NCBI GenBank assembly: GCA_006503475.1
Contig: RSEH01000141.1
Span: 59,588-123,587, forward strand
Length of the DNA stretch: 64,000 nucleotides
Reading direction: 5' to 3'
From: Stentor roeselii
Taxonomy: Eukaryota > Ciliophora > Heterotrichea > Heterotrichida > Stentoridae
The notes under the pieces were generated by a model. It searched no databases, was not told where the DNA came from, and was given only the letters and a program-made list of their open reading frames with translations. This document shows, piece by piece, positions 1-9,014 of this stretch. Position 1 is the first letter of the stretch. Each line of letters opens with the position of its first letter. The translations under genes were made by a program, and so were the position numbers.

Positions 1-1
1 T

Positions 2-1087
2 TCTCGCAGTAGAAAAAGTTCTAAGTCTTCTAAAAGCTCAGTCTCTTCTAAAAGCTCAGTCTCTTCTAAAAGCTCAGTCTCTTCTAAAAGCTCAGTCTCT
101 TCCAATAGCTCTTATTCTTCAAACAAACAAGGTAAAAAAAATGAAATGTTTAATGTTTTAACAGCAACCGAAGTTTTAAGTGATGAAAAAAAAGGATCTG
201 AAAATTTTTTGAAAGTAGAAAAAAACTCAAACACTAGTGAAATAAATTTTTTTTCTAATAACAAACTTGAAGTGAAAAATTCTAATGATGGAAAAAAAAT
301 TGAAACAAGTTTAGATGATGAAGAGAAAAATTCTATAAAAGAACATGGTAAACTTTCAGGACTTCAAGAAAAGACAGAAAAAACATCTGAGTCTTCATCA
401 AGCTCAAGTACTTCATCAGAAGAAATCGAAAATCATTCTAATTACGAAACCCAAAAATTTCCAGAAAAAATTCAGGATACGTCATCAGTTTCTAATATTC
501 TGGAAACTGTTAATGTCACTGATACACAGAAATCAGTCTCTCGAAGCTCTAGCAGTTCTTCAAGTTTAAGCATGAAAAATCAGATACTTGAAACTAGAGA
601 TATTCATAAAAAGTCTATTGAAGATACTGAAAAATCTTCAAAAGACTTTATTAATTTTCCTGAAAATGGTGAAAAATCAGACCATCTTGAGAAAATAGAC
701 AATCCAAAATCAAAGAGTTCCAAAAGCTCAAAAAGCTCAAAAAGTTCAAAAAGCTCAAAAAGTTCAAAAAGTTCAAAAAGCTCAAAAAGTTCAAAAAGCT
801 CAAAAAGTTCAAAAAGTCCAAAAAGCTCAAAAGATAAATCTCCAGTCACAATAAAACCCGACCCAACCTCAACAATACCATCAAATTCTCCAGAAACCAC
901 TCTAAAACCCTCAGACCTGATCGATCAAAATCCCTCAACCACCATTAAATCCAAAGACCCTTTAAAGCCATCCAAGCCGGAAGAAAGTCACTACAAAATC
1001 GAATCAATGGGAGTGACTCGCAACACTTCAACCACCTCAAAACCAGAAGATCAGTCAGGTTGTTGTTCAAAATGTTTAATCCATTAA
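2..1087 (+). CDS. Ser/Lys-rich low-complexity protein, 5' partial
   Basis: The frame is open from base 2 of the window, so the gene starts further left. The visible 361 residues are dominated by serine and lysine, with a VSSKSS repeat array at the left edge and about a dozen KSS triplets near residue 240. A Pro/Thr-rich linker follows. The C-terminus is Cys-rich and ends in C-L-I-H, which loosely resembles a CaaX prenylation box (aliphatic at the third position, unusual His at the end). The tail resembles the Ser-rich C-terminal half of the kelch-like protein at 42084-43916, so the missing N-terminal part could be a propeller, but that is inference. No catalytic domain is visible and I assign no function. 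Confidence 0.7.
   Translation, partial: SRSRKSSKSSKSSVSSKSSVSSKSSVSSKSSVSSNSSYSSNKQGKKNEMFNVLTATEVLSDEKKGSENFLKVEKNSNTSEINFFSNNKLEVKNSNDGKKIETSLDDEEKNSIKEHGKLSGLQEKTEKTSESSSSSSTSSEEIENHSNYETQKFPEKIQDTSSVSNILETVNVTDTQKSVSRSSSSSSSLSMKNQILETRDIHKKSIEDTEKSSKDFINFPENGEKSDHLEKIDNPKSKSSKSSKSSKSSKSSKSSKSSKSSKSSKSSKSSKSPKSSKDKSPVTIKPDPTSTIPSNSPETTLKPSDLIDQNPSTTIKSKDPLKPSKPEESHYKIESMGVTRNTSTTSKPEDQSGCCSKCLIH
32..103 (+). repeat. Four tandem 18-bp coding repeats (KSSVSS)
   Basis: Four nearly perfect copies of an 18-bp unit (aaaagctcagtctcttct) lie in frame in the Ser-rich gene and encode K-S-S-V-S-S each time. The near identity at the DNA level suggests recent expansion by slippage. Confidence 0.9.
721..831 (+). 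repeat. 9-bp coding repeats (KSS)n
   Basis: About twelve copies of a 9-bp unit alternate between aaaagctca and aaaagttca and encode Lys-Ser-Ser. The only protein-level variation is one Pro substitution near the end. This is a low-complexity microsatellite-like array in a coding region. Confidence 0.9.
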
Positions 1088-1104
1088 TTTTCGATAAACA
1101 TTAG

Positions 1105-1842
1105 TTATTTAGCAGTTTTCAATCCATGCACTTGGAACTGGTAAACACAAGTGTAGACATCTCCATAGTTTTCATTGACTTCAAGCCTAACAACCTGCGT
1201 GGGTTCCTGACAGTTGAACATGCATTCAACATAAACTTTTCTCATCATTTTTTGATCATTTTCACTGACATCCACAAAAATCGTGGCTAAAAGCAAAGAC
1301 CTTCGCGAGTCCACAGAAAAAACACTGAGTCTTTTCGGAATCGTTTTGTAAAAAGTGGAAGGCAAAACAACTGAAAACCCGACAGGAAATACTCTTGCAG
1401 CAAGTTGAATAGTAGCGAATCCATTTGAGCCTACACTTGGCCAGCACTGCTCAGGTCCATTGTGGTCAGAAATCAAGGCCTGCAGGTTGTTGTAACTGGC
1501 AACTGAGAAGCTTCCATGAAACTCAGGCGATGAAAGGTTGACTAAAATCGTGGCTCCATTCTTTTCAGCTGCGTAGTCAATCATCTCAGAGGTGCTTTCT
1601 ACTAAAGTCAAATAAGAAGGGTCTACGATTTCTACTTCGACTTCAGAAACTTTTGAGTCTTTCATGGAAAACATCAGAGAAGTAGAAGCTAGGAAGCCTA
1701 GTAAAAAAACTACAGTAAAAAAACAAAGGATATCGAGGACTGAGTATCTTTTTTCAAATGCTGAGTCAGCCCACTTGTTTTTTAGATCTTCAGTGGGATG
1801 AGAGGGTGTTAAAGAAGAGACCTTTCCATTAGTTCCCCGCAT
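1105..1842 (-). CDS. Hypothetical single-TM protein (245 aa)
   Basis: The protein has a polar N-terminus of about 37 residues, one hydrophobic segment at about 37-60 (DILCFFTVVFLLGFLAST), and a roughly 185-residue C-terminal part with alternating hydrophobic and polar residues that looks beta-rich. There is no cleavable signal, so a type II membrane topology with the C-terminal part outside or in the lumen is plausible. The ATG is preceded by ATTATAA, the pattern seen at other starts here. It lies 29 bp downstream of the kinase gene's stop on the same strand. I recognise no family and infer no function. Confidence 0.75.
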   Translation of the reverse strand: MRGTNGKVSSLTPSHPTEDLKNKWADSAFEKRYSVLDILCFFTVVFLLGFLASTSLMFSMKDSKVSEVEVEIVDPSYLTLVESTSEMIDYAAEKNGATILVNLSSPEFHGSFSVASYNNLQALISDHNGPEQCWPSVGSNGFATIQLAARVFPVGFSVVLPSTFYKTIPKRLSVFSVDSRRSLLLATIFVDVSENDQKMMRKVYVECMFNCQEPTQVVRLEVNENYGDVYTCVYQFQVHGLKTAK

Positions 1843-1871
1843 TTATAATTATCATACCTACATATTTAGTC

Positions 1872-3443
1872 CTAGTTTGAACTTGAAAATGAAAAATTTG
1901 TTGACTTATGAGGCGAATTCAATTCAGGGATTTTTCGAAGTTCTTCATTTTTTTCCAGGATTTTTCCTAAAAACTTTGGAATTGGTTTTTCATATTCTTT
2001 TGAACTTTCATTTGAAAAGTTTATAGAAATTGACGGAGAAAGATGAGGAGATAAGCTGAATATTGAACTACTTTTTTTACCAAGTCCTGAAATCATTGAA
2101 AGAGAAGTATTCGGCGTTTTTGACCCTAATTTTTTAGTTTGTTCAAAGTAAAACCGGGAAATATGACTTGAGTCTGGCCTGCTGTTGAATTCAAAACCTG
2201 CAAGTTGATCATCTGCCTCTATTTCAGAGTCGCTGAAAAAGTCAGGGTTTACTTTCATTCCCGAGAAAACTCCTCCAATATGAGAACTTTGAAGGTCAGG
2301 TACAAAGGGCGGGTCGATTTTTTTTTCAAGAAGTTTAGAAAAATCGATATTTTTAAGCCAAGGATGTTTCATGACTTCTAAAATTCCTTCTTCACTTCCA
2401 ATACGAGTTCGAGGGTTCTTATCAAGAAGTCTTGTAAGAAGATGTCTAGGTTCTTCTGAGATAAATTCAGGAATAATCAGAGAATTGTTCAAGATTTTCA
2501 AGTACATCTCATTTTTGTCCTTGTCATAAAAAGGTGGATTTCCTGTAAGCAGTTCAAAGAGTAACACGCCAAGGCAATACAGGTCGACTTGTTTAGAATG
2601 GCCTTGGTTCCTCAGCATTTCAGGACTCATATATTCAGGAGACCCACAAAAGCTACGAGATTCGTCTCTCATGTCCATTTTAGACAGTCCGAAATCAGTA
2701 AGTCGGGCATGTCCATCGATGTCGATCACGATGTTTTCAGGCTTCAGGTCCCTGTAGGCGATGTCTTTTTCGTGTAGGTACTTGAGACTGAGTAAGACTT
2801 CACAGAAGTAAAACTTTGCATGTTCTTCAGAAAACCTTTTCACTCTTTTTAAATGGTAGTAAAGCTCACCACCCGGGTAGTACTCCATCACAATGTGAAG
2901 CTTTCGTCTTGATTGAAAAGCCCAGAACATCTTGCAGATAAAAGGATGGTCGATTGTAGAAAGAATGATCTTTTCTGTGAGGATCTGTTGAAGAGAAATT
3001 TCCTGAAGTATTCTCTGCTTTTCAATACTTTTCATTGCGAAAAGTAACCCGGTGTCTTTTTTTCTGACAAGAGTTACGATGGAATAAGCGCCTTTTCCGA
3101 GGACTTTTATTACATCGAAGGTGCTGCAGCATATCTTTCGAGGAACTGGAGTGTAAAATATTGCGATTAGATCAGTGGAGTCCTCGAGAGGGGTCAGGTC
3201 TTTTTCTGGAAGGGAAAGCCAGTAGTCTAGGTTTTCACGTTCATCGAGAGTTTTTAGACTGATTATTGGGTAACGAGATGCGTTTTCGTTGTTGAGTTTT
3301 GAGATTAACTTGGATATCGGCTCTCTTGGGTCAGTTATTTCCATTTTCAGTTTCTTCCCAGGAAATATCACGTTTACGGTCTTTGAAGAGTTATGTCGGG
3401 TCTCACTGTTTTCCTTCAGTGGTCGGCTTTGATAAGGGCCCAT
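1872..3443 (-). CDS. AGC-family Ser/Thr protein kinase with N-terminal extension (523 aa)
   Basis: The kinase domain spans about residues 109-365. It has a Gly-loop at 116-121 (GKGAYS), VAIK-type Lys138 (FAMK), the catalytic loop YRDLKPEN with Asp232, DFG at 250-252, and an activation segment ending SPEYMSPE. The layout FCGxPEYxxPE plus PPFxPDL after the domain is typical of AGC kinases (PKA/S6K/AKT group). Residues 21-100 form a compact extension that could be a ubiquitin-like or other beta-rich domain (inference). The C-tail is acidic, then Ser-rich, with a weak F-E-F hydrophobic motif. The protein begins MGPYQS, compatible with N-myristoylation. The exact subfamily cannot be set from the sequence alone. 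Confidence 0.93.
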   Translation of the reverse strand: MGPYQSRPLKENSETRHNSSKTVNVIFPGKKLKMEITDPREPISKLISKLNNENASRYPIISLKTLDERENLDYWLSLPEKDLTPLEDSTDLIAIFYTPVPRKICCSTFDVIKVLGKGAYSIVTLVRKKDTGLLFAMKSIEKQRILQEISLQQILTEKIILSTIDHPFICKMFWAFQSRRKLHIVMEYYPGGELYYHLKRVKRFSEEHAKFYFCEVLLSLKYLHEKDIAYRDLKPENIVIDIDGHARLTDFGLSKMDMRDESRSFCGSPEYMSPEMLRNQGHSKQVDLYCLGVLLFELLTGNPPFYDKDKNEMYLKILNNSLIIPEFISEEPRHLLTRLLDKNPRTRIGSEEGILEVMKHPWLKNIDFSKLLEKKIDPPFVPDLQSSHIGGVFSGMKVNPDFFSDSEIEADDQLAGFEFNSRPDSSHISRFYFEQTKKLGSKTPNTSLSMISGLGKKSSSIFSLSPHLSPSISINFSNESSKEYEKPIPKFLGKILEKNEELRKIPELNSPHKSTNFSFSSSN

Positions 3444-3951
3444 TTATAACCTGAATTTTGAAGAATGATTAGTGGATCATGAATTAAACTTTGTGTTAGA
3501 TTTGAGAGATGGTTTAAGAAGAGTTTTTTGGGAAAATTTGAGATTTTAGATAGGCTTGTTTGGTGCATTTGGTTTAATGGAAAAAAAAAGGGTTTAAAGG
3601 GAATTATAAGGTTGGTTCAAGTTTAATTTTGATTGAATTTGGATTTTAAGATAATTGTCGATGGTGAATTTAATGGATATAGATATTAAATCATTAGAGA
3701 AGGATTATTTAAAATCAGAAAGTAATTTAGTTAAGAAAGTTGTTATTATCATTATCTTTTTCAAGTATAATATATTAATTACGTAATAAATCATTGGATA
3801 TAAGGTTTATAACTAGGATAATGTTCAGCATTTTTTCTGATTTATTTGATTTTATTTATATTTTTATTAATTTTTGTAAATCCTCGAAAAGTAGTCATAG
3901 TAAAAATAATCTGCAAATATCTGACTCGTACATTCTACTTATAATCAATTG
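3444..3951. other. Gene-free AT-rich spacer
   Basis: This is the divergent spacer between the AGC kinase and the ELAPOR-like gene. It is AT-rich with frequent stops in all frames. Apart from ATTATAA next to the kinase ATG and CTTATAA near 3939, I see no feature. Confidence 0.7.
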
Positions 3952-4077
3952 ATGATTCAAGGCCTCACGAGCCTTCAAAAAGCAATCTTAAACCTCAAAT
4001 ACCTAAAACCACGAATTACTAACTCTAGTCTTTCTGAGTCAGTTCAATTTCAACATTATAAGCATTCTAGTAAAACC

Positions 4078-6651
4078 ATGTTGATTTTCTTAATCCTGTT
4101 AAAAGTGCGAAGCGAGTGCACCGAGTCATTCTTTTTTACAGAATGTTCAGATCTTGGAACTCGTAAAGCAGTTCTTTCAACAGAAGGTTCCTGTGAGGCT
4201 AAACTTGAAGTAATAGAAGACCTAGACTGCGACATATCCTGTGAGGCAGGTTCATTCCTTTCGCTTTCTCTTTTAAATAAGAAGCAAATATGCTCAGAGT
4301 GCCCAGCAGGAAAGTACAGCCTAGGTGGAGGGAAGGTCTTCGGAGTAGGAGGCTCTCCCTGGATCCGAACCTTGAATACCTTAATAAACAACTGCTGGAC
4401 TTCACAGTCGACTGACCGTCTAAACTTCAACTGTGAGCCATGGTCAGTCCTTGATGACAACCTGGTATCCGGCAATTCTTTTGTAAACTTCACATTCATC
4501 TCAATGCTGAAATTCGAAGTCAACACTGTAAAACCCGGAAACTTTTCAATCACGTACCGAAAAGACCAGACTGATGAAAGCCACCTGCTTGAATTTTCAC
4601 TAAAAGTAAATAAAGTTAAAAAACTCACTGATAAAGAAGCAAAAGGAAAAATTTGGAACACTTTTTCATTTCCACTTAATCCTGGACTACACCAGGTGGA
4701 AATCGATTTGATGAAAGACCCTGGAAACCTGCCTGAATCTCGAGTTTTTATTCATTCGATCATTATAGAAGGTGTTCATTTTGCAGATACTGAATGTGTC
4801 GAGTGCCATTCTTTTATGTCAAGCACTCAAGGAAACACCTGCAAAGTTTGTGATTTTAACGAGTACTTTGATGGAGAAGTCTGTGAAAAGTGCCCTGAAG
4901 AGCGATATTCTCATCGAGGATCAGTTGGAATCGACTCCTGCATCTTGAGGTACCCTTGCACAATGAAAGACTTTGTCCAGCTCTACTCGCCTTGCACAGT
5001 TGAAGGCCGGTCGATGTACTTTGAATGGAAAATCCCGAAGTTTTGCAATTATTTGAAATACCCGGTGCCACCTAGCATGCCGAATCAACCTTGTGAATCT
5101 TGTCCTGCCGGGTACAAGACTGTCTCTCAAAATTCAGTCATTTATTGCGAACCTTGCCCTGATGGAGAGTTTTCTAGTACGGTTGGAGATAGTTTTTGTG
5201 TCAAGTGCCCTGCAGGGTGGATTGCTTTGAAAACTCTTACTTTTTCTAAATGGGTTAGCATTCCGGAACCTTTGGTGACTTATTGTAAGGAAGCTACTGG
5301 GAAATATTGCACTTTGTCTGATGGATGGCTTGCTGAGAATATTGCTTTGTCCTCTGGGCAGAGACTTTCAAAGGGTTTGCATCTTTATTTGGATCTGGAT
5401 GTTGAAGTCTTGGCTAGCCAAGGTTTTTTCAAATTTTCTTATCAATTCTTAAACAAAACTTCAGGATCATTCGAAGTATACATAAACGGCAAACTAATAA
5501 AAACTCTAAATGAAAAAAATCCCACTGAAGAAACCATTTCACTACCTCAAGGCCATCAATTAATTCAACTTATTTACATAAGTTCAGAAGGTCCAGAAGA
5601 AGTAAGAATATCTTATATCAAAATTCAAGGAAGCCACTTAGGAGGTGCCTCTGAATGTGTTCAATGTCCGAAATCATTTACAAGTGCAGAAGGTTCTGCG
5701 AAGTGCACTCCATGTCCTGCCGGATTCACCTCAAACGGACAGGGCGACTTGTGCATATCATGCGGTGCAGGTTTTTACACATCAGGCATTGGAAAAGACT
5801 GCATCAAGTGCCCAGAAGGTTCAATAAGCAATGAAAACTTCACAGCTTGCATAGCTGACACGCTGCTTTCCCTTGGAGGGTCAACTTATTTCATCTCCGG
5901 ACTGGCGAATATGAATTCAAGTTCAGAGATAGAAAATGTTTGTTCTTCTCTATCATCAAAACTTTACTGTTACAGCACTTTTTATGGCCCAGTCACTTCG
6001 AAACTAGGGGATTTTTACTTGTCGGTCTTGAACCCTTCTGTCCTGACACTGCCTTCGGTAATTCGATCATCTTCTGAAAGTCCAGGGTATTGCTTTGAGT
6101 ATCTCACTGAAAAAGCTGGAGTCTCACCTGATGAACGTGAAACTTGCAGCCAAGAAACAAAGATTGTGAATTATGGAAAGGAACTTAGAAATATCAGGGA
6201 AAGTAATGAGGGATTCATTGTTGAGTATCATAATGGAGATTTTTGTCCTGCTGGAGGAAGGTACAGTTCGAAGATTCACATCATTTGTGACAAATCTGAA
6301 GAAGTCGGATGGCCTTCCATTGAAAACCGTGAAAACTGCTCAGTTACATTTAACTGGAAAACGAAATTTGGATGCAAGATCTGTTCAGACAAGGACCTCA
6401 AAAATGTGACTGGAACCTGTAAGGAAGGACTGCGAGAAATCACTCAAATTGAAGGCGATCACTGCATTCTAATCACAAAAAAAGAAAAAATTTCCGAAAA
6501 ATGCCAAAGTGGAGCTTTTAAAACTGAAGTTTTTGTTGTTTTAGCTGTTCTAGGGTCTTGTGGAATTTTCGTAGTTCTGTTTGGGATACTGACTTGGAAG
6601 GTTAAAAAGACCCAAGTGCCTTTAGTTAATATAGAAAAACCGGCGAAGTAG
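4078..6651 (+). CDS. ELAPOR/EIG121 (KIAA1324)-like Cys-rich type I membrane protein (857 aa)
   Basis: The chosen ATG begins a short signal-like sequence (MLIFLILLKVRSECTES). An in-frame ATG at 3952 has a nearby TTATAA and would add 42 residues. The ectodomain alternates CxxCPxGxYS-type Cys-rich modules (for example around 70, 300, 390 and 520-590) with two beta-sandwich-like stretches. After it comes a region with paired Cys resembling a mannose-6-phosphate-receptor homology domain, then one TM segment at about 817-840 and a short basic tail. This order matches the animal ELAPOR1/2 family, which acts in endosome/lysosome and secretory trafficking; the role in ciliates is unknown. A possible 15-nt intron (6648-6662) overlaps the stop. 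Splicing it would replace the last residue with a slightly longer tail ending at 6732, but that would overlap the next gene. Confidence 0.75.
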   Translation: MLIFLILLKVRSECTESFFFTECSDLGTRKAVLSTEGSCEAKLEVIEDLDCDISCEAGSFLSLSLLNKKQICSECPAGKYSLGGGKVFGVGGSPWIRTLNTLINNCWTSQSTDRLNFNCEPWSVLDDNLVSGNSFVNFTFISMLKFEVNTVKPGNFSITYRKDQTDESHLLEFSLKVNKVKKLTDKEAKGKIWNTFSFPLNPGLHQVEIDLMKDPGNLPESRVFIHSIIIEGVHFADTECVECHSFMSSTQGNTCKVCDFNEYFDGEVCEKCPEERYSHRGSVGIDSCILRYPCTMKDFVQLYSPCTVEGRSMYFEWKIPKFCNYLKYPVPPSMPNQPCESCPAGYKTVSQNSVIYCEPCPDGEFSSTVGDSFCVKCPAGWIALKTLTFSKWVSIPEPLVTYCKEATGKYCTLSDGWLAENIALSSGQRLSKGLHLYLDLDVEVLASQGFFKFSYQFLNKTSGSFEVYINGKLIKTLNEKNPTEETISLPQGHQLIQLIYISSEGPEEVRISYIKIQGSHLGGASECVQCPKSFTSAEGSAKCTPCPAGFTSNGQGDLCISCGAGFYTSGIGKDCIKCPEGSISNENFTACIADTLLSLGGSTYFISGLANMNSSSEIENVCSSLSSKLYCYSTFYGPVTSKLGDFYLSVLNPSVLTLPSVIRSSSESPGYCFEYLTEKAGVSPDERETCSQETKIVNYGKELRNIRESNEGFIVEYHNGDFCPAGGRYSSKIHIICDKSEEVGWPSIENRENCSVTFNWKTKFGCKICSDKDLKNVTGTCKEGLREITQIEGDHCILITKKEKISEKCQSGAFKTEVFVVLAVLGSCGIFVVLFGILTWKVKKTQVPLVNIEKPAK

Positions 6652-6688
6652 CTGGATTTCAGTAGTTTTAGACATATTATCGTGAAAA

Positions 6689-7042
6689 ATGCTGAAAAGT
6701 CGAATGCAGAGAAAGCAAGTCCCTATTCTTAGAAGAAGGCTTTTGGTGAGAAGTACAGACAAGTATTGTGAGACTTTATCGAAAAAACGCGATATCAGGT
6801 CTTTGACTATGGACGATTTCAAACCTCCGATTGCATTGAAACCTGAGTTTTTTAAGACAATTAAAAAAACACGGCCAACTCCTCTGACAAGCATGAAAAA
6901 ACATCCAAAGGTTTTAAGTGACTTGCATGTTACTGGGAAATATGCATGTGTTGTCTTCAGGTGCTTGCCTGCGATACAGAATAACAAAGGGCTTGATACT
7001 GATGACGTTTTACTCTTTGAAGATCATAGCTTGCTCTTGTAG
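6689..7042 (+). CDS. Small basic hypothetical protein (117 aa)
   Basis: This frame begins 37 bp after the ELAPOR-like stop on the same strand. Its codon choice resembles the neighbouring genes. The protein is strongly basic in its first 90 residues (MLKSRMQRKQ, RRRLLVR, KKTRPTP), with an acidic C-terminus. I see no domain, TM segment or signal. A reverse-strand frame of similar size overlaps it. I prefer the + strand because of spacing and composition. Confidence 0.5.
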   Translation: MLKSRMQRKQVPILRRRLLVRSTDKYCETLSKKRDIRSLTMDDFKPPIALKPEFFKTIKKTRPTPLTSMKKHPKVLSDLHVTGKYACVVFRCLPAIQNNKGLDTDDVLLFEDHSLLL

Positions 7043-7147
7043 GCTTTTGCTTTTTTTTTCTGATTATTTTTTCATAACTTAAACTTTAGCATTTTGTGTT
7101 TCTTCCACTTTCATTGATTGATGAGAAACACTTTTTCTTATAATTGA

Positions 7148-8614
7148 ATGGAGACTAAGACTTACTTGCCTCGTCGGACTTACTCTCTTGGCATGGATGA
7201 TTCTATGAGCAACTCGTTCATAGCCCGGAACCGTGAAATCTCGAATGCAATAAATAACCGAAACCCTTCAACCTTGCTAAATCTAAGTTTTACGAAAGGT
7301 TCAATAATCCTATCACATCCAATAGAAGAGCCATCCGATAGTTCTGTTCACTTACGTCTTCTAAAAGGTTCAATCGACAGCCAAAGACTAGCAACAGGCA
7401 AAGGCGACAAAACTGTATCAGTCCTAAGACAAGAGCTAAAACAACTTGAACTTGAAGACATCCGCCACGAGTTCTGGCTCAAAAAAAGCACTCAAAAAGT
7501 GAAAGATCTTCAAGAGTCAATCGAAGATACAATAAGAAGACAATCAGAAGAAATAACAAACCAAGAAATCTACAACCACCTGTTGAAACGAATGAAAAAA
7601 ACCAAGATTTTCCTGGAAATTCGTTCAGGACTTCTCAACGAAAACCTAAAAACAAACGATTCAGTTCTAAACGACGAGAAAAAAAAACATCTAGTCTCAA
7701 AAGAAGCAGCGATGCAGGCCAAAACGGCCTGCAAACAATTCGAAAGGGCCATAAAACGTGAAAAATTCGAAGGCGAGAATCAGATAGGCCGTCTGCAGGT
7801 CTCAATATCGAAAAACGTCGAAGCCGCTGACCGCCAGGAGGTCTGGAAAAAACATCGAGAGACCATGTTTGAAGCTGCAGTGATCGAAGACCGAAGTGCA
7901 AAAAGTTTGACTATTAAAGAGTCAGTCTCACTTCACCGTCTCTGGTACAGCGTCCTCACCAAGATCTTTGAAAGGAAAAAAGAAAAGTCACAGAAACTTG
8001 AAGAAGCCTTTCAAAGAATCAAGATCGCGACTGGCATTCCTGAAATAAATTTAATTGTTGAGAACTTTTTAACGAAAGAACAAACTTATGATGCTTTGAT
8101 GAAAACTGTTAGTTCTAAAGAAGTTGAGTGCTCGGAGTATAAGATGAGAATTGATGACTTGCAGACTGGAGTTAATAATTATTCTAATCGCACTGCTTCG
8201 AATAACTCGGAACTTGACCAGATGAGGACACTTCAGGAAGGAAAAATCAGGGAATTGATTGAATTGTCCAATAAAAAGTTCTTTATTGAAAATATTCACT
8301 CGAAGGTTAGGACTTGGATGAAACTCATGATTAGAAAGTTTTTTAAAATTGTTGGATCTGATGGAATTGAGGTGAAAGATGAGAAAGACTTGAAATTTTA
8401 TTTGAAAATCATTGCAAGGATCTTTAAAAATGCCAAGAAAGTCAATCAGGAGATGCTTGGGAAAGCTGTTGAAGATAGAAGGAAACTTGCTGTTGCTTCG
8501 ATGATTAAAAATCTTGCAAAGGTTCCTCATTCTTTCTTGGAAGAAGAAGTTTTAAATGAAAATAGCTTGATTGGTGATGAAGCTGATGAAAAAATGATGA
8601 ATCGTCCTTTTTAG
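7148..8614 (+). CDS. Coiled-coil protein (488 aa), function unknown
   Basis: The ATG is preceded by CTTATAATTG. Residues 1-85 are Ser/Asn-rich and probably disordered. From about residue 90 to 375 the protein is almost continuous charged helix with heptad-like hydrophobic spacing. The last 100 residues contain a more hydrophobic helical part (around WMKLMIRKFFKIVG). The shape resembles axonemal or basal-body coiled-coil proteins, but no signature identifies a family. No TM segment or signal is present. Confidence 0.8.
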   Translation: METKTYLPRRTYSLGMDDSMSNSFIARNREISNAINNRNPSTLLNLSFTKGSIILSHPIEEPSDSSVHLRLLKGSIDSQRLATGKGDKTVSVLRQELKQLELEDIRHEFWLKKSTQKVKDLQESIEDTIRRQSEEITNQEIYNHLLKRMKKTKIFLEIRSGLLNENLKTNDSVLNDEKKKHLVSKEAAMQAKTACKQFERAIKREKFEGENQIGRLQVSISKNVEAADRQEVWKKHRETMFEAAVIEDRSAKSLTIKESVSLHRLWYSVLTKIFERKKEKSQKLEEAFQRIKIATGIPEINLIVENFLTKEQTYDALMKTVSSKEVECSEYKMRIDDLQTGVNNYSNRTASNNSELDQMRTLQEGKIRELIELSNKKFFIENIHSKVRTWMKLMIRKFFKIVGSDGIEVKDEKDLKFYLKIIARIFKNAKKVNQEMLGKAVEDRRKLAVASMIKNLAKVPHSFLEEEVLNENSLIGDEADEKMMNRPF

Positions 8615-8658
8615 TAAAGTTATATAATTAATTGGAGTTTTAAAATGAATAAATTATC

Positions 8659-9014
8659 CTATATAAATGAAATGAAGTTTAAAGCATCTGTCCCTGATTT
8701 TGTGACTTTAATATCACAATCATTAATCCGATATTTTTCTAAAGTTTCCAAAGCAGAGCTAGTATCATTAGTAAAAATCATCTTCTTGCAGTTAAATCCC
8801 AAACTTATAACTTGTGATAAAAATTCTGCACAATCAGGAAAGCCTATTTGTTTTATCAACTTATCAATTTTTATAATAATTCTAAAATTATTTATATCTT
8901 TGAGCTTTTTGATTCCCCAGAAAGATTTTAAAAAACACAATGCAGATTCAGTAGAGTTCTTTAAAATAAACCTTATTCTGGAAGATTTGGTGAAAGACTC
9001 TTCTATTTTTTTTT
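8659..9014 (-). pseudogene. Out-of-frame continuation of the ADP-ribosyltransferase gene (frameshift at A9 run)
   Basis: Directly downstream of the ART stop, the neighbouring frame stays open for about 115 codons in very AT-rich DNA, where random frames close quickly. The frame change falls at a run of nine A (minus strand) immediately before the ART stop. One additional A would make the two frames continuous. No 15- or 16-nt intron explains the change. It may be a homopolymer error in the assembly, a true frameshift, or a programmed shift; I cannot separate these. The segment is Leu/Ile-rich and resembles no family I know. Confidence 0.5.

Noticed and set aside
604-900. Minus-strand frame encoding ELF-type repeats
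   Set aside because: It is the antisense of the KSS coding repeats of the first gene.
6622-6987. Minus-strand frame opposite the 117-aa gene
   Set aside because: The plus-strand frame has better codon choice and fits the tandem spacing. The minus frame overlaps the ELAPOR-like 3' end.
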